Positions 1 to 12,800 of a DNA stretch of 64,000 nt are shown piece by piece (position 1 is the stretch's first letter; the number at the start of each line of letters is the position of its first letter). This DNA comes from Burhinus oedicnemus (taxonomy: Eukaryota; Chordata; Aves; Charadriiformes; Burhinidae). The position numbers and the translations under genes are program-made. Location of the stretch: NCBI GenBank assembly GCA_008921705.1, contig VFFE01007644.1, positions 609,971-673,970 of the forward strand, given 5' to 3'. The notes under the pieces were generated by a model, which saw nothing but the letters and a program-made list of their open reading frames with translations, was not told where the DNA came from and did not search any database.

Positions 1-1392
1 TTAATTTTTTCCAGAATACTCTTGTTATTAGATTTAATTACAGTTATGGCTAAAGTTTCCACAGGAAACTCCTATTTTCAGTATATTAAAAATTTCCAGA
101 ACAAATAGACTTTTCAGGACTGGGTGTTTATCTAAGTTTCAATAAAATAAATTTAATTATGGTGTTCCAAAACCATATAGATAAAAAAATAAGTCCACTG
201 AATGGTTTTGGGTTTTTTTATAAATTTTGTTTTCACATAAGATGTACACTATCCTCCCGGTAGGAAATGCAATACAAATACAACATACGGCCCCATTATT
301 CCTCCTTCCTGCCAAAAAAAAAGTAGAAACAAATCGAAGAAAAATCCTACACAACTTCTTTTAAAAGGTTGTGAATGGAAAAAAATAAGGAACTTCAAAG
401 ATGTAGTTTACAGACTTCTCCAGACTAAACCTATTTTACGATTCTCATTTATTTTACCATTAGGATCTTTTATTAGTGTCCTAGTCCAATTCACCCTAAA
501 AGGAATGGAAGATTTTAGTTTAATTTCAGTAAGTGCTACATGAAGGTTTCTGTGATCACACAAAAGCTCTGTAATTCTTCTTCAAAGTGCCTTTTTCAGC
601 AGTAAGCACCAATCTCTCTTTCTTTCAGGGATCTTCTCCAAATTAAGTAAAGCAGTGCCTGAAGTCATCAATCAGAACACCATTCCTGGGTTTCAGAAGA
701 AAAAAATCCCTTTTTTTGGGGGGATCAAGACAGCTTGAGCAAGTTGTGACTTTACTTGGAGCTCCTGTTACAACACTCTGCATTCTCGGAGAAGGGTTTT
801 TTCAGGTCAATCTAATTTTTGTCCCTTAAGAGGGTAGAAGTTCTCCACAGTTTAGTTTTGGCCATATCCAGAAGATGACCCAGTTGCCATCCTCCTATTG
901 TTGAAAAACAGGACCTTCTCCTAACAAGTTGTTGGTGCTGGTCTAATCAGAGTGGACGCTTCTCCAAACTCTGGAACAAAAACTGTGCACTTGTGAACTT
1001 CACAGAATGGAAATTATGTCCTACATTCCAGATAAAGGTTATTCTTTTAACCCTTTTTCTGGTCATTTCACACAAATATGCACACACACTCCTTTCAATT
1101 TATACGTCATTCATACTGATCTTAGTATCTTTGTTAAAAGTCTCTATGAGTATATAAACCAGATTTTTTTTAAAACATTTCAAGTATGTCAGACAAAACA
1201 AAGATCAAAAAAGTACATAGCCTGGAATATTTTTTAAGCTAAATGTAATCCTAAATCTAAATGTCTTTCACAGGGACTAGAAGACCTTCAGATAATGAAA
1301 ATAATAAGATAGCAAAATATCGTATATATGCGTGCCTATTTATATGTATTTCATCCAAAGTATTACCCGTACAGTTCATTAACTATTCCCAG
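1..1392. other. Intergenic or intronic, nothing recognised
   Basis: AT-rich unique sequence. Only short chance ORFs; no repeat family, RNA gene or conserved peptide was seen. Confidence 0.5.
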
Positions 1393-1551
1393 GAGTGGCA
1401 GCAATCAATGACAGACAACATCTCACTGCGGAGATGATCCACGTCACAGAGTCTGGATTTGACCAGGCATCCCTGGCAGTTCCAAAGGAGCATGTAGATA
1501 AGTTCATGCAGGGGGAGTTCTCAGAGAAAGAATCTCATTTTGGGAAGATAG
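1393..1551 (+). other. Exon-like segment, unrecognised protein
   Basis: An open 159-nt stretch sits between an acceptor (TATTCCCAG) and a consensus donor (GTGAGT at 1552). The open frame reads VAAINDRQHLTAEMIHVTES and onward to about 52 residues, with an acidic end (FSEKESHFGKI). The composition is balanced and protein-like, unlike the surrounding chance ORFs. I do not recognise the family. It starts after a phase-1 junction and ends on a codon boundary. It could be a real exon, a retired exon or chance. Confidence 0.35.
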
Positions 1552-1700
1552 TGAGTTACTTTTATGTCTTTAACATGGATATATAAGCGGCCATAGGACA
1601 TCAGTTCCTGGAACAGCTGTTGTTGAATTCTGCTTTCTTAGGAGGTCAGTTTGTAGGTTACAGCAGTTTCATTGTTCTGCAGGATATAGCAGTTTGTTTT

Positions 1701-1796
1701 GTGCTTATCAAGGATGCTCCGGGCTCCCAGCTGCGCTTATCGAGGTCAGCCCAGGCTCCCACCTGTTCTTGTCAAGGATGCTTCAGCTTCTCAGGC
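1701..1796 (+). repeat. Three-copy imperfect 32-bp tandem repeat
   Basis: Units at 1701-1732, 1733-1764 and 1765-1796 align without gaps: each begins G-GCTTATC- or GTTCTTGTC- and runs into a GGCTCCCA- or GCTTCTCA-like end. A small minisatellite with about 70-80 percent identity by eye. Confidence 0.6.
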
Positions 1797-2036
1797 CAGG
1801 TTCCTAGTGTAGCAGTTCCCAGGTTGGCAGAGATTTTCTCTATCAGTATTTTCGCAGACATCTTTTGTCAGTATTCTTCCCTATTATAACTAGGCCACCT
1901 TTATGGCTGCTCTGACAGAGTATTTCTTCTCACTGATGTTAAGTTGGTAACCTGCAATGAGGGAAATACTGGAAACTGAATGTATACTGCTTTATCTGTG
2001 TAATACTTTGACTTCCTTTTCATCTTATCATATTAT

Positions 2037-2390
2037 GGAATCATAGAACCATAGAATGGATTGGGTTGGAAGGGACCTTAAAGATCATCTACTTCCAACC
2101 CTTCTGCCATGGGCAGGGACACTGCCCACTAGACCATGTTACTCAAAGCCCCATCCAGCCTGGTCTTGAACAGTTCCAGAGATAGGGCATCCACAACTTC
2201 TCTGGGCAACCTGTTCCAGTGCTTCACCATCCTCACAGTAAAGAATTTCTTTCTAATACCTAATCTAAACCTACCCTCTTTCAGTTTAAAGCCATTACCC
2301 CTCATTCTATCTCTACACTGCCTGATAGAGTCCCTCCCCATCTTTCCTGTGGGCCCCCCTTAAGTACTGGAAGTTTGCTATAAGGTCCTT
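2037..2390 (-). mobile_element. CR1 LINE 3' fragment
   Basis: Begins with the reverse complement of the CR1 3' end (AATCATAGAACCATAGAATGG, then TTGGAAGGGACCTTA). Continues with the usual CR1 3' coding tail, seen on the minus strand as [20 protein letters not shown]. 5'-truncated relative to CR1; fragment only. Confidence 0.9.
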
Positions 2391-4848
2391 GAGGTATATA
2401 TATACACACATCTCCTTGATGGCGAACCTTTCCATTAAGTCTCTAATTTGCAATGCCTGAATGTTCAGAGGGCTTGTATTGAGGAAACTGAAACGTCAAA
2501 ATTTACCCTTGTAATTACCAACAGGCAAACCATTCACACTCCAGCACAGGTGCCTTTAGCTATGTGCTATGAGCACTTTGCCATGAAATACCTATTCAGC
2601 TTTCAGTTCCTCCTTACATTCAGTATTTATAGGGAAACTGGGCTGAAAAGCTAGTTTTGTGGCAAATTCATAATAATGTATCACATGAAATTCTTCAAGT
2701 TGTTGTACCACTGGATAGTGTTAGCAGTCCCTACTGAGAGTCAATAGCACAATAATCTTCCCAGCATTTGTTTTATCACATATTTTTATTTTAATAGAAG
2801 TCTGAGGCTGAAAAAGGGATTTGTCTCCAGTGGGTCAGACACTGCAGAATCATACACAAAACCACAATGCCTACAATCAAAAGCTTACGTTCTCAAAGCC
2901 AAACAAACAAAAAAACCCAACAACAACAAAAACAAATACAAAGGTTTCAGGAAGCTTTGTAACATACAAGCAAAGTTACTATGATAACGACTTTTACATG
3001 CTGTGTTACTTTAATTTTCTAATGTTTGGGTGGGATTGTAATCCCTTACCTGTGTTCTGAAGTTTTAAAGTTTTGCTTTTGAAGCACCTTGCTTCAAAAG
3101 AAATTCCATAGTTCCTTGGTGTCCTTTTTGGACTAATGGCTGTTCAGCACAAGGAAAAGACCACATTTAGTTTATTTCCATCCTAGTAGAAAGGTTCAGG
3201 TTTTCCTAAGCTATGACATTTGCTTCATGTAAGGAGACAGAAAAGGTGGTTGCAATAAAATAATAGAATAGATATAAAAGTATGATAATAAGAATCTGGG
3301 TGGGAGTGACAGGCAAAGAAGGTGATGTTTTTATGAAAAGAAAATCTTAGTTTAAATGACTTTAAAACCAACAAAAGAAAAAGAAACAAAACTTTATCAA
3401 GTTGTAATGAGAAGGGAAAATAAAAAATTTATTACTTAGCTGAATTGAAACTGGAATGAAAAATCAAATTGTGTTATTTATTTTCCAAGTTGTAAATATC
3501 TTACTTTTAGTGAATTAGCTTCAAATTAATTGAATAGTTTATATGCTACTAACATAATGTACTACAGTTATACAGACAAATCTATCCTTAAAATAATGGA
3601 TAGATTTTAAATTAGAGCCTGAGCTAACACAAATTTCAGCAGATGGAGGTTCCTATTGTTAATCATCAAAGCACTTAACAAGGAGAATGAAATCAATGTC
3701 TGAGTGCTTATTCTGTATAAATTTATGTTTTAAACTTGCTGTGATGTACCCAAATGACACAATCCAAGACTATGACCTCATTTTTAAAGTAAATTGGAGA
3801 TGAGTAAATGCAAAAAAACCCCACCACCCTGCCAATAATTGTTTAACTGAAAGGATCCAATATTATAAAGAGCACAGGGTTGAAGTACAGAAGACACAGA
3901 ATACAAACAAACATCAAGTATATTTTTCCGACTGTGCCAAAAGGTAAAGCTTGGACTTAGTAGTCATAATAGCATACTGCAGTTTGCATGAAAACACACA
4001 GAGAATTCCATAGAAGTTGCATAGAAACATGATAAATGTGATAATTCTTCATCAAAATGGTGGCAGAACTCTTTCAAATTCACAAAACCAAAGCAGATTA
4101 TCACAGTGGAACATAACATATCATGGCCCAGGGCTAAATGACAACTTTTCTGACAGCTAGGTGTGTGAGAGGAAAAAGTTTTTCCAAGGACATGAAGGCA
4201 CACATGCCTAATGGAAGCTAATAACCAGCTACTGCTAGGAACTGGCTGGAAACTGGAAAACCTCCTTGACTGGAAATCCCAATTAAATTTTTACTATTTT
4301 TCCTGAAACAAAAAGAAAAATGAAATCTTTTATTTTCCTTTCCTCTATGGTACAGGGATTTGAATTGTCTTTAGAAAAAAGAAAAAAAAAAAAGTTTTAC
4401 TCAAGATTTTCCTGATTGTTCAAAAGCCATAGCTGACAACAAAGGCTGAAGGTTAGAAATAGGGCTTTTCTAGAACTAGCAGCAAACTGGAGGTCTTGTG
4501 GACCCTGGTTGTGAGTGCTTTACTGCAGAACACCCGGGGATCAGTCAGCCCTGAGAGCCAGTCTCCAGAGAGCACAGCAGCGAGGGATTTGAGAACAGCT
4601 ATCTGACTGAATTACATTTTCTGGGTAAAAAAAGGAATCTTTCTGTTTATTTTTTCCAATGGGCACAGAATGAAATTTCAATGCCAAGTCACTCTTACTC
4701 AAAGCTGTCATGATCTCTGTTCTTGATTTACTTCAAAAGCTTTGTTTCAGCTCCTTCTACAGAGGCTTCAGGATGATGACAGTGCTCCTTTCCTAACTAG
4801 ACACATTTCTTATTGGCTAAACTAATCTTTATTGTGTCTTTTACATAG
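2391..4848. other. Unique AT-rich sequence, no gene seen
   Basis: A-rich patches (around 2890-2945 and 4380) and short ORFs without protein-like character. Confidence 0.5.
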
Positions 4849-4924
4849 CCTGAGAGAGTTTAAAAATATTATTCCCACTGTGGTCAAGGCAGACAGGACC
4901 TGCTATGAAAACGCACATCTTAAA
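4849..4924 (+). other. Weak exon-like segment
   Basis: A pyrimidine-rich acceptor (GTGTCTTTTACATAG) is followed by an open frame LREFKNIIPTVVKADRTCYE and onward. The donor after AAA is GTGTCC, which is poor. The frame stays open to about 5018. The protein is unrecognised, and phase does not connect simply to its neighbours. Confidence 0.15.
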
Positions 4925-5214
4925 GTGTCCAATCCAAATTTAAACTACACAACTATCAAATCTTTGCTGAGATCTAGCATAGATTCAGGAACAAATGTGT
5001 ATATAAATTCTAGCTGCTGAGTGCATTGCAACAATATTTAAATGATTTCAGCGTTACATGATGCTTCCAAGTACTGAGAAGTTAAAGAAATATTTATTAT
5101 GTTCTTTAAATCACCTTGACATTCAGCACTCATATATAATCTTGAATTTCCTGTATATTTCCTGTTTTCCTTGCGAAACCCAAACTGTCCACCTCCTGAA
5201 ATTCACACCACCTC

Positions 5215-5530
5215 CGGAGGTTTCTAGTGCAGCCTCCTGCTCAAAGCAGAGTCACATCTGACCTCAGACCAGGTTGCTCAGGGCTTTTCCAGCTGGGTCT
5301 TGAAAATTTCCAGGGAAAGAGGCTGCACCACCCTTCTGGGCAGCCTGTTCCCCTCCCTGACTGTGCTTATGGGGATTTCCACCCCCTGTTACGTCAAGTC
5401 AGAATGTCTCCTGTTTCAATTTATGATGCCCATCTCTCACCCTCCTTCCATATGAAGACATTGGTGTCATCTTCTCAAAAAGCTCCTCTCAGTTGTTGGA
5501 AAACTGTTTACATCCTTCCCAGCCTTCGCT
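5215..5530 (-). mobile_element. CR1 LINE 3' fragment, divergent
   Basis: Reverse-strand CR1-like sequence containing the recognisable tract around CAGACCAGGTTGCTCAGGGC and GGGCAGCCTGTTCC. Clearly older than the copies at 2.0 and 9.2 kb. Edges are approximate. Confidence 0.7.
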
Positions 5531-5903
5531 TCACCCATTTTCATGAGTCCTCATGTTCAGTAACTCTCCTACCAGATGTTTGACATCAACTACCAACTAG
5601 AAAAGATGTTTTATTAATTCCATTAGCATCACAATGAAACATCTGCTTTTCATAAATCCTTCAGATACTACTGGATTATTTTTCCTGTAAAATATTAGGG
5701 ATAAGGGAAAGCAAACAAGTACATGTCTAAGCTGGTTTTCATGCCTGAACTTGTAAATTATGACGCGCCAATGAAGGAGAAAGAGATATCTACGTGTTTG
5801 TTTCATTGACGTAAGCATTATTTTCTCTTAGTAAACTGTTAAACTATTTTTAGTATGAGAATACACTTGTGTATTTGTCACTTCTGCTATTTCCTTCCAC
5901 TAG

Positions 5904-6055
5904 ATTCAAAGTTCAAGGATGAAATCCTGGTCTTTTATATGCCAGCAGGAGTTCTGCTATTGACAAAGGGGAATCTCACAACTGGCTCCACACAAATTTT
6001 TGTTTTAAATACTGCACACCTTTGTGGCTCTTGTCTCCTTTTACATATCAAAGTG
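5904..6055 (+). other. Weak exon-like segment with beta-strand-like peptide
   Basis: The acceptor TTTCCTTCCACTAG leads into an open frame with alternating hydrophobic residues (FKDEILVFYMPAGVLLLTKG, then STQIFVLNTAHL), as seen in beta-propeller or Ig-like strands. The 3' end is uncertain: GTGATT at about 6052 is the nearest plausible donor. No family is recognised. Confidence 0.18.
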
Positions 6056-9000
6056 ATTTTGATTTTTTTTTTTCTATTCTATTTTAAATCCTTGCAGGAA
6101 AGGCTGCACTTTAAAACATTTAACTTGAAAAACATGCTATATAGATAGAGTTTATGTTACAGGTATTATCTATTTGACCAATTGGGGTAAATTTTCATCA
6201 GCATTTGCTTGAGCTTCCCTATTTTTTTCCAGACAGGGCACTACCAGGAATTCATTTCTGTATGTCTGAAATAGCTGCAAAAATTAATGTGCCAGCATCA
6301 GTTTAACTATCAGGAATTCTGGGGAATGGTGCTGCTGAATGACAAAAGAGGCACTGGTTTTGGAACAGCACAGGTGTAAGCGTGTTTGTACAACTTTAAT
6401 TTTCAGTCACATTGTATTAAAATATTAACTTTGGGGAAACAAAGCCTAGATGTGCATTTTAAGTGAAATAGGACTGACCTGAATGCATGATGCTTAATAT
6501 AATGGAAGATACAATATATTGCCATATGAGTGAGTTGTCTTTCCAAATAATCGAAATACTACTTACAAGAAAATCATTCCATTCTCCAAGATCCTCTTTT
6601 GAAAGTCTTATTTCCTCAGTTAGTTTTATTCTGTTACTTTTTTCTTGTTCTTGTTACTTTTTTCTTTTGAGTGAAGCTGAAGGTTTATCAAGAATAATTT
6701 GTATTTCCTAGGTGTCAGCCACATTACAAAGGTGATACTGAATCTTTCTTACCCCTTGACGTGCAGTCATTCCTCTTCTCATTATTGCATTGCTAGCCTA
6801 TCTGACTTGTTTATAGTCCATTCAAGTAATTTATAAAGATAAGAAATTGCAAAAGTCATTTGGAAGCCTGCAGACATCCCACATGGTAGAGCTTCAAATG
6901 GATGTGGTCTTTTTTCTGTCAAATAAACTCTTGCTATATATTCACCATTTCTTTTGCAATCCTTGATTTTATTTAGCTCCTCACTTATGAATGAATCAAT
7001 GTGGAGATCTTCATCAATTAGCCGGTTATTCCATCATTGCTGATGTTCTGCTCTTCAAATAAGCATCTTGAGGGGGAAAAAATAAATTAAAAAAATTAAA
7101 TCTGTAAGTGCATCAAATGATGAAAAAAAGACAATAAATGGGTAAAGTTTAAAATGTGATTAAGAAAAGCCCGATCTGTGACAGAAGTAAATTTCATATA
7201 TGAGTGATAGTTTCAGTAGATGACCTAAAACCAAATGAGACAGACTTAATACAATGAGCGCTCAATACAAATCGTGCCAGATCAAAGCTTATAAATGCCT
7301 CTGGGAACTGTCTACGGTCTCCTTCTGCTTCCCATGAAGCCTGATGTCAATATTGCTTGTAAATTGAAGACCAACAAAGATGGGCTAAGTTTGAGCAGGG
7401 TCCCTAAAGATGAGCTAAAATACCTTGGCAAGTCAGTAGGTCCACAGACAGCTTTGCTGTCTTAGAACTAAGCAGATAGCAGGCCATAGCAAAACAATAA
7501 TGAGTAACTGCTGCTCTGCTAATTAGAAGTCAAGTTGCAGTTTAATACTTTAATGAAACTGTAAATAAGTAAAGAAACATGCAGAAAAGCCACAAATATC
7601 TCTTGTGGTGACACTTGTACAGATGGTTTGGACACTGAGGATGACATATTTATATATATTTATGTGCATATTATCCTAATGTGAAGAATAAAATATTTTC
7701 TGCACTTCAGTTTGCCTGTGAGATATTATCTTGCCTAGAGCCAAAGAAGGAAATCAGAGAACACTGCTAGAGGAACAGCTGAACGATCTCTGTGGAGCCT
7801 TCCAGTAAATGACTCAACATAGCGACCAGGTTATTCCCCATGAGGAAGTTACTGGCCTAATACCCAGCTGTATCAGAGAGGTTCTTTAACATGCTGGTTT
7901 GGAGAATGTGGGAAGGGAGCATCAAACTCCAGCTTAACTGTTCAAGACGAACCTCTGGCAGACAGAGAAGGAAAGGCAGCTGCTGAACCTGGCGGGCTTT
8001 CTCTCTCAGCCCATGGAACTAATCTGGATTTATGGGCACTGTGGACAGAAGTTAAGAAGGAAAGCACATTTTACTATTTTAATTAATTTATCTAGATGTC
8101 ATATTCCACCTAGCTCAGCCATCTTACCAGCAAACAGTTTGGGATACCTTTAATCCATCATCCCAAGTGATCAGCCACCTATTGGGTTAACAAAAGGGAG
8201 TGATTCTAGGACAAAGGCCCCTAGAGGTGACTGGTGCATCACAGTGAGACACCTTCATCATCCCACCAGCGCACTACTTGCCAAGCAGATGGCAACTCTG
8301 CATTTAAAGAACAAGTTCTGGCCTAAAGAGTAAGTGATATGTAAAAACACGGATGAGAGTGACCTGACAAGTGTTGAGGGCACTCATGGAGGTCTTATTG
8401 CTTCTGAAGTGCTAAGAAAACTGTCCCATATGATGACCACATCTCCAAAAAACTGCTTGTATGTCCCACTTCACTAAACTTCTGCACTTCCAGTCGATAC
8501 ACAAGAAATCAGAGCATCGGCCCACAAACTGATATGTTTCTTCCTGAGGACATAGAGTGACGGGTGGCACTAAGGAACCTTCAGTCCAGGCAGTAATACT
8601 TTTTGATCTTTCTCTTTCTCAAGCTTAAACACCACTCAGCAGAAACTGTAGTATATTCTTAGGTATTCAGGGACTGTGTTTTTACAGCAGGGATTAGAAC
8701 CAGGAATCATGCAGTGCTGCTCTGTTTCAGAAGGAATTCTGGAAAACACAAAAATTTATATAGGTAAGAGAAACTTAAGGGAAGATCAGCAAAGGGCACC
8801 TCATCCATAGATAGAATATTTCTGTAGAAAGCATCTCTCTTGTCTACGGGGTATCACAACCTTTGTGTAGCACTTCTGTTCCTAAAGACCCTTCTCCTTC
8901 CTCATTTCCTCCCATCTGGTAACAGTCCAACACAGGACACTGCTCACCAGACTGCTTAATTTCCATGCCATGTCAGAGCTCCTCCACCCTCAGTCTCTTT

Positions 9001-9210
9001 ATCCAAAGCAAACATTTAAAAACTTCTTAATAATACCTGGAGGAGAAAGAAGGGAATTTCCAATTAGAACTTAAGCTATAGTCCTGGCTTCTTTACCAAC
9101 CACTGTAATTAATAATAAGGAAAAATATAAAAGATGGAATTTTTGAAGGCAGCATTGAGTTAATATGTCTTTCCTAGTCAGTTATCGTAGGAATATATTT
9201 ATAGACTTAC
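6056..9210. other. Unique sequence, no gene seen
   Basis: Mostly AT-rich. The stretch 7730-8600 is more balanced in composition and might be an old repeat or a non-coding transcript, but no family is recognisable. Confidence 0.45.
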
Positions 9211-9815
9211 AGAATCATAGCATGGTTTGAGTTGGAAGGGACCTTGAAGATCATCCAGTTCCAACCCCCTTGCCATGGGCAAGGACACCTCCCACTAGAC
9301 CACATTACTCAAAGCCTCATCCAACCTGGCCTTGAACACTTCCAGGGATGGGGCATCCACAACTTCTCTGCACAACCTGTTCCAGTGCCTCACCACCCTC
9401 ACAGTAAAGAATTTCTTCCTGAGATCTAATCTAAATCTACCCTCTTCCAGTTTGAAGTCATTACCCCTTGTCTTATCACTACATGCCCTTGTAAAAAGTC
9501 CCTCTTCAGCTTTCTTGTAGGCCCCTTTCAGATACTGGAAGGCTGCTATAAGATCTCCCCAAAGCCTTCTCTCCTCCAAGCTGAACAACCCCAACTCTCT
9601 CAGCCTGTCCTCATAAGAGAGGTGTTCTATCCCTCTGATCATCTTCATGGCCCTCCTCTGGACTCGATCCAATAGGTCCATGTCCTTCTTATGTTGGGGA
9701 CCACAGAGCTGGACACAGTATTCCAAGTGGGATCTCATGAGAGCTTGCTGTCCATGCTTCTTTTGATGCAGCCCAGGATACGGTTGGCTTTCTGGGCTGC
9801 AAGCGCACGTTGCTG
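9211..9815 (-). mobile_element. CR1 LINE 3' fragment, about 600 bp
   Basis: Starts with the reversed CR1 terminal repeat (AGAATCATAGCATGG). The minus strand keeps a long open piece of the CR1 ORF2 tail (MDLLDRVQRRAMKMIRGIEH and FFTVRVVRHWNRLCREVVDA). The inner edge is near 9815, where similarity stops. Confidence 0.92.
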
Positions 9816-12800
9816 CATCATATTCACTGCCCAGACAACTGGTCAGAAGCAGAAAGTCACAGAGCAGATCAGGCAAAACCTTATTTAAAAAAAATAAAAT
9901 CATATTAAAGTGTCATATTAATGTTCTGTCTTTCAACAATTTCTTCAGACTGGTAAGCCTGAGCCAGGGTTTTTCTAAATGGAACACTTTTGTACAAAAG
10001 CATTTTGCCATAATGTGCCATGCTACCTTTGTCTATGTGTATATGTGTGTCAGAGTCCTTCGAAATGAAGGTTCAGGTTCACAAACTATAGGCTTAGGAA
10101 ATCTTTTATCATTCATAGGAAACTAGTCATGCAAATTCCTGCCTAGTGAAAGAGATGCAGTAAGTCCTCACGGGGGTCTCTTCTTTTCACAGGATGGACT
10201 GGTTAAAGTCTTTCATTAGAAGGACGGGCACTGAGAAATAGCTAGTGTTGACAAAGGTTTCCTGAAGTGCTTGTGTGTGTGTGCAAAATAAATACTAAAC
10301 CGGTAGATGGGCACTGTAAATTGCTTCTTGCTGTAGCTTTTTCCATCACCCCTTAACAGGTGGTCTTCAGTATTTGGAGCTTATTTACATCTATTTGAAA
10401 TTTTTGTTTCAAAACAAAACTAGTTCCGAGGAAAGGGTTTTGCCTGAATGCTGTTTTTATGCAGCCATCGCCAGCCAGGAACCTTGCTGGCTTATAATAC
10501 CAGTTTTGGAGTATTATTCACAGCAACTAGCTAAAAAGTCAGTTTTCAGTTTGTCATTCATTAATGGAATTTAAGCTCATTTTACAGCATATTTTCTTTT
10601 GGTTTTCAAAACATACATTTGCTGGTCATTAGACAATAACAATTGTTTAGTAACGTTATTTGTTAGGCTTTGATTTGCAAGATGTATGACTTGAAACCAT
10701 ATGATTTCCAGGATTCCAGTAATTATTTTTAATTCAGGCTATAAAAATTCCATGCCATATTAACCAGCAAGGCTGGGAAAGAAGCCAAAGACACAGTTTA
10801 ACTTTTTATGATTAAAAAAAAATCTTATTTTCCAAACTCTGTTCAACTCCTGACAATTTTCTATGCAGATATTTCAGTGTTAAATCTGTGAAGGCTACTC
10901 AGCACAGGATTAAAATGAAACAGAATCTAGCAAGCAATGTCTAGACCAAATCTTTCGTGGACCAGCTGCTCTATGGACATGGTATGAGAAGGTTTAAAAG
11001 GCTCCAGCTCCAATGCAGCAACATGAGGGACTCAGCAAAACAAGGCATTGTAACTAGTGGGTTAGCAAAGGCTACTTTGAAAGAGCTGGCTAAATTCAGA
11101 AGATATCAACAAAATCAAGATTTGTTGCATTTCATGTCCTGCCTTGAAGGGTGTGTTAGAATACCTTTCTCAGCTAAAGTGACCTCCCTTAGATTTATTG
11201 CACACACCTACTTCATCAGTGCTTATTGCTCTTAAACTTCTTATTGCGCCTCAGCTTTGGTTTCCCATAGTGGTCAGCCAACAGTGTTAATTTTAAACAA
11301 CCCAAAGAAAGCAACTACTCTGGATCTGGAGCAGAACTGCTCAAGTCACGCTGTGAGGTTTTCAGTACTTGAAGAATGCAAAGGGAGACCCCAATTCCTT
11401 GCATAGGAAGAAAGCACTGGCTTTGATACATACTCATTAATCAAATTTGTAAAAATATCATCATAAATATATTTTGATATAAATAATTAATTTTTTGAGG
11501 AAAACTACCTGTATTTTCAATAAGGACTATGTACACGGAGATGTATCCTGACCAAAAGCCTGGTAAATTCAGCTGATTCTTGCGGAGCACATACAAATTG
11601 AAAATTGAGCAGAATTCTGCCTATGATGATTTCCATCCATGCACATACTACCCAGTTGCAATATTTCTGAGCCCTCTACACAGTGGAGGAAAGTGTTATT
11701 TACTTCCAAAATTTTTAAGCAAGTTGATTTTATGCTCTCATTCATTCGCCCATAGGCTTTGTTCACTCACACAGTCACACCCGCTTACTCACAAGCACCA
11801 TGCATGTACTCCCTGGTGGTTTGCCCACAGAGAACAGGGAGATAATGGCTAGCATGACATCTCTGGGGCTTTTCTTGATTTGCCATGAGGAACTAGTCTT
11901 TGGACAGATCTTTCATTTCCTTTAGGAGTTGTTGCCTGTGATGGGGTCTCTTACTCAAAAATTTTGCTCGATGCATAGATCTTAGACCATGTTGCTGCAC
12001 ATTGTCTGCTTTCTCCTGTTTGGAATATATGTTTGAAGTATTGGCCCATAGTTAATTTTCATGTTGGGCTAGAGGGAAAAAGAAATAGTAAATGGGACAT
12101 GCTGCAACCTTTATCACTGTCCTCCTGGTGTGAGGGTGCAGGGACTCCTGCTGGCAAGACATCTGTGCTAGGGTTTTATCAGATTGCAGGCAGTGGGACC
12201 TCAACATAAACATAGTTTTCGTCAATCTTAGTGCTGGGAATGGGGTGCTGGGAACAGTGTCCTGAGGTCAGGGTCCCTCAGTGTCAACACAGGCCATTCT
12301 TTCAACCTTTCTACTGCTTTTTTTTGGGTGCTTGCATACACTTTCCTAATTCGATTCATACTTCATTCATATTAATCTTAATATTTGTCTTAGAAATCTC
12401 TGCAGCTTTACAAAAGTTGACAAATATGACTTACAAAACAGGGAGGCTTTCTGTGGACTGAAGTCCTTTGAAATGCCAGCCAACATCTGAAACCAGGAGT
12501 TTGCTGGTGGTTGGAAGAGCATTTCTTATTCTACCTATCTTGCAATAAGTCTACTTTTTTTATTTATTTATTTTATATCTTACTGGAGCCTGCTTTTCAG
12601 TTCAAATTGAATTTAACAAATAGCTTGTTTCGTTACTGTTTCACTTTTTAACTCTTGCTAAGACCTTACCTTTTATAGTCTAAACCATTGATTTATAACT
12701 CCCTTTTCATCAGCAAAGATATCATGAGTTTCCAGCACAATTTTCTTTTCTCTTAGTTATTAACAACTGAGGGCCAACATCATCAAGATGCATGTAATCT

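Noticed and set aside
10957..11235. 92-codon plus-strand ORF with charged, helix-like composition
   Set aside because: No convincing acceptor or donor in the same frame and no family resemblance.
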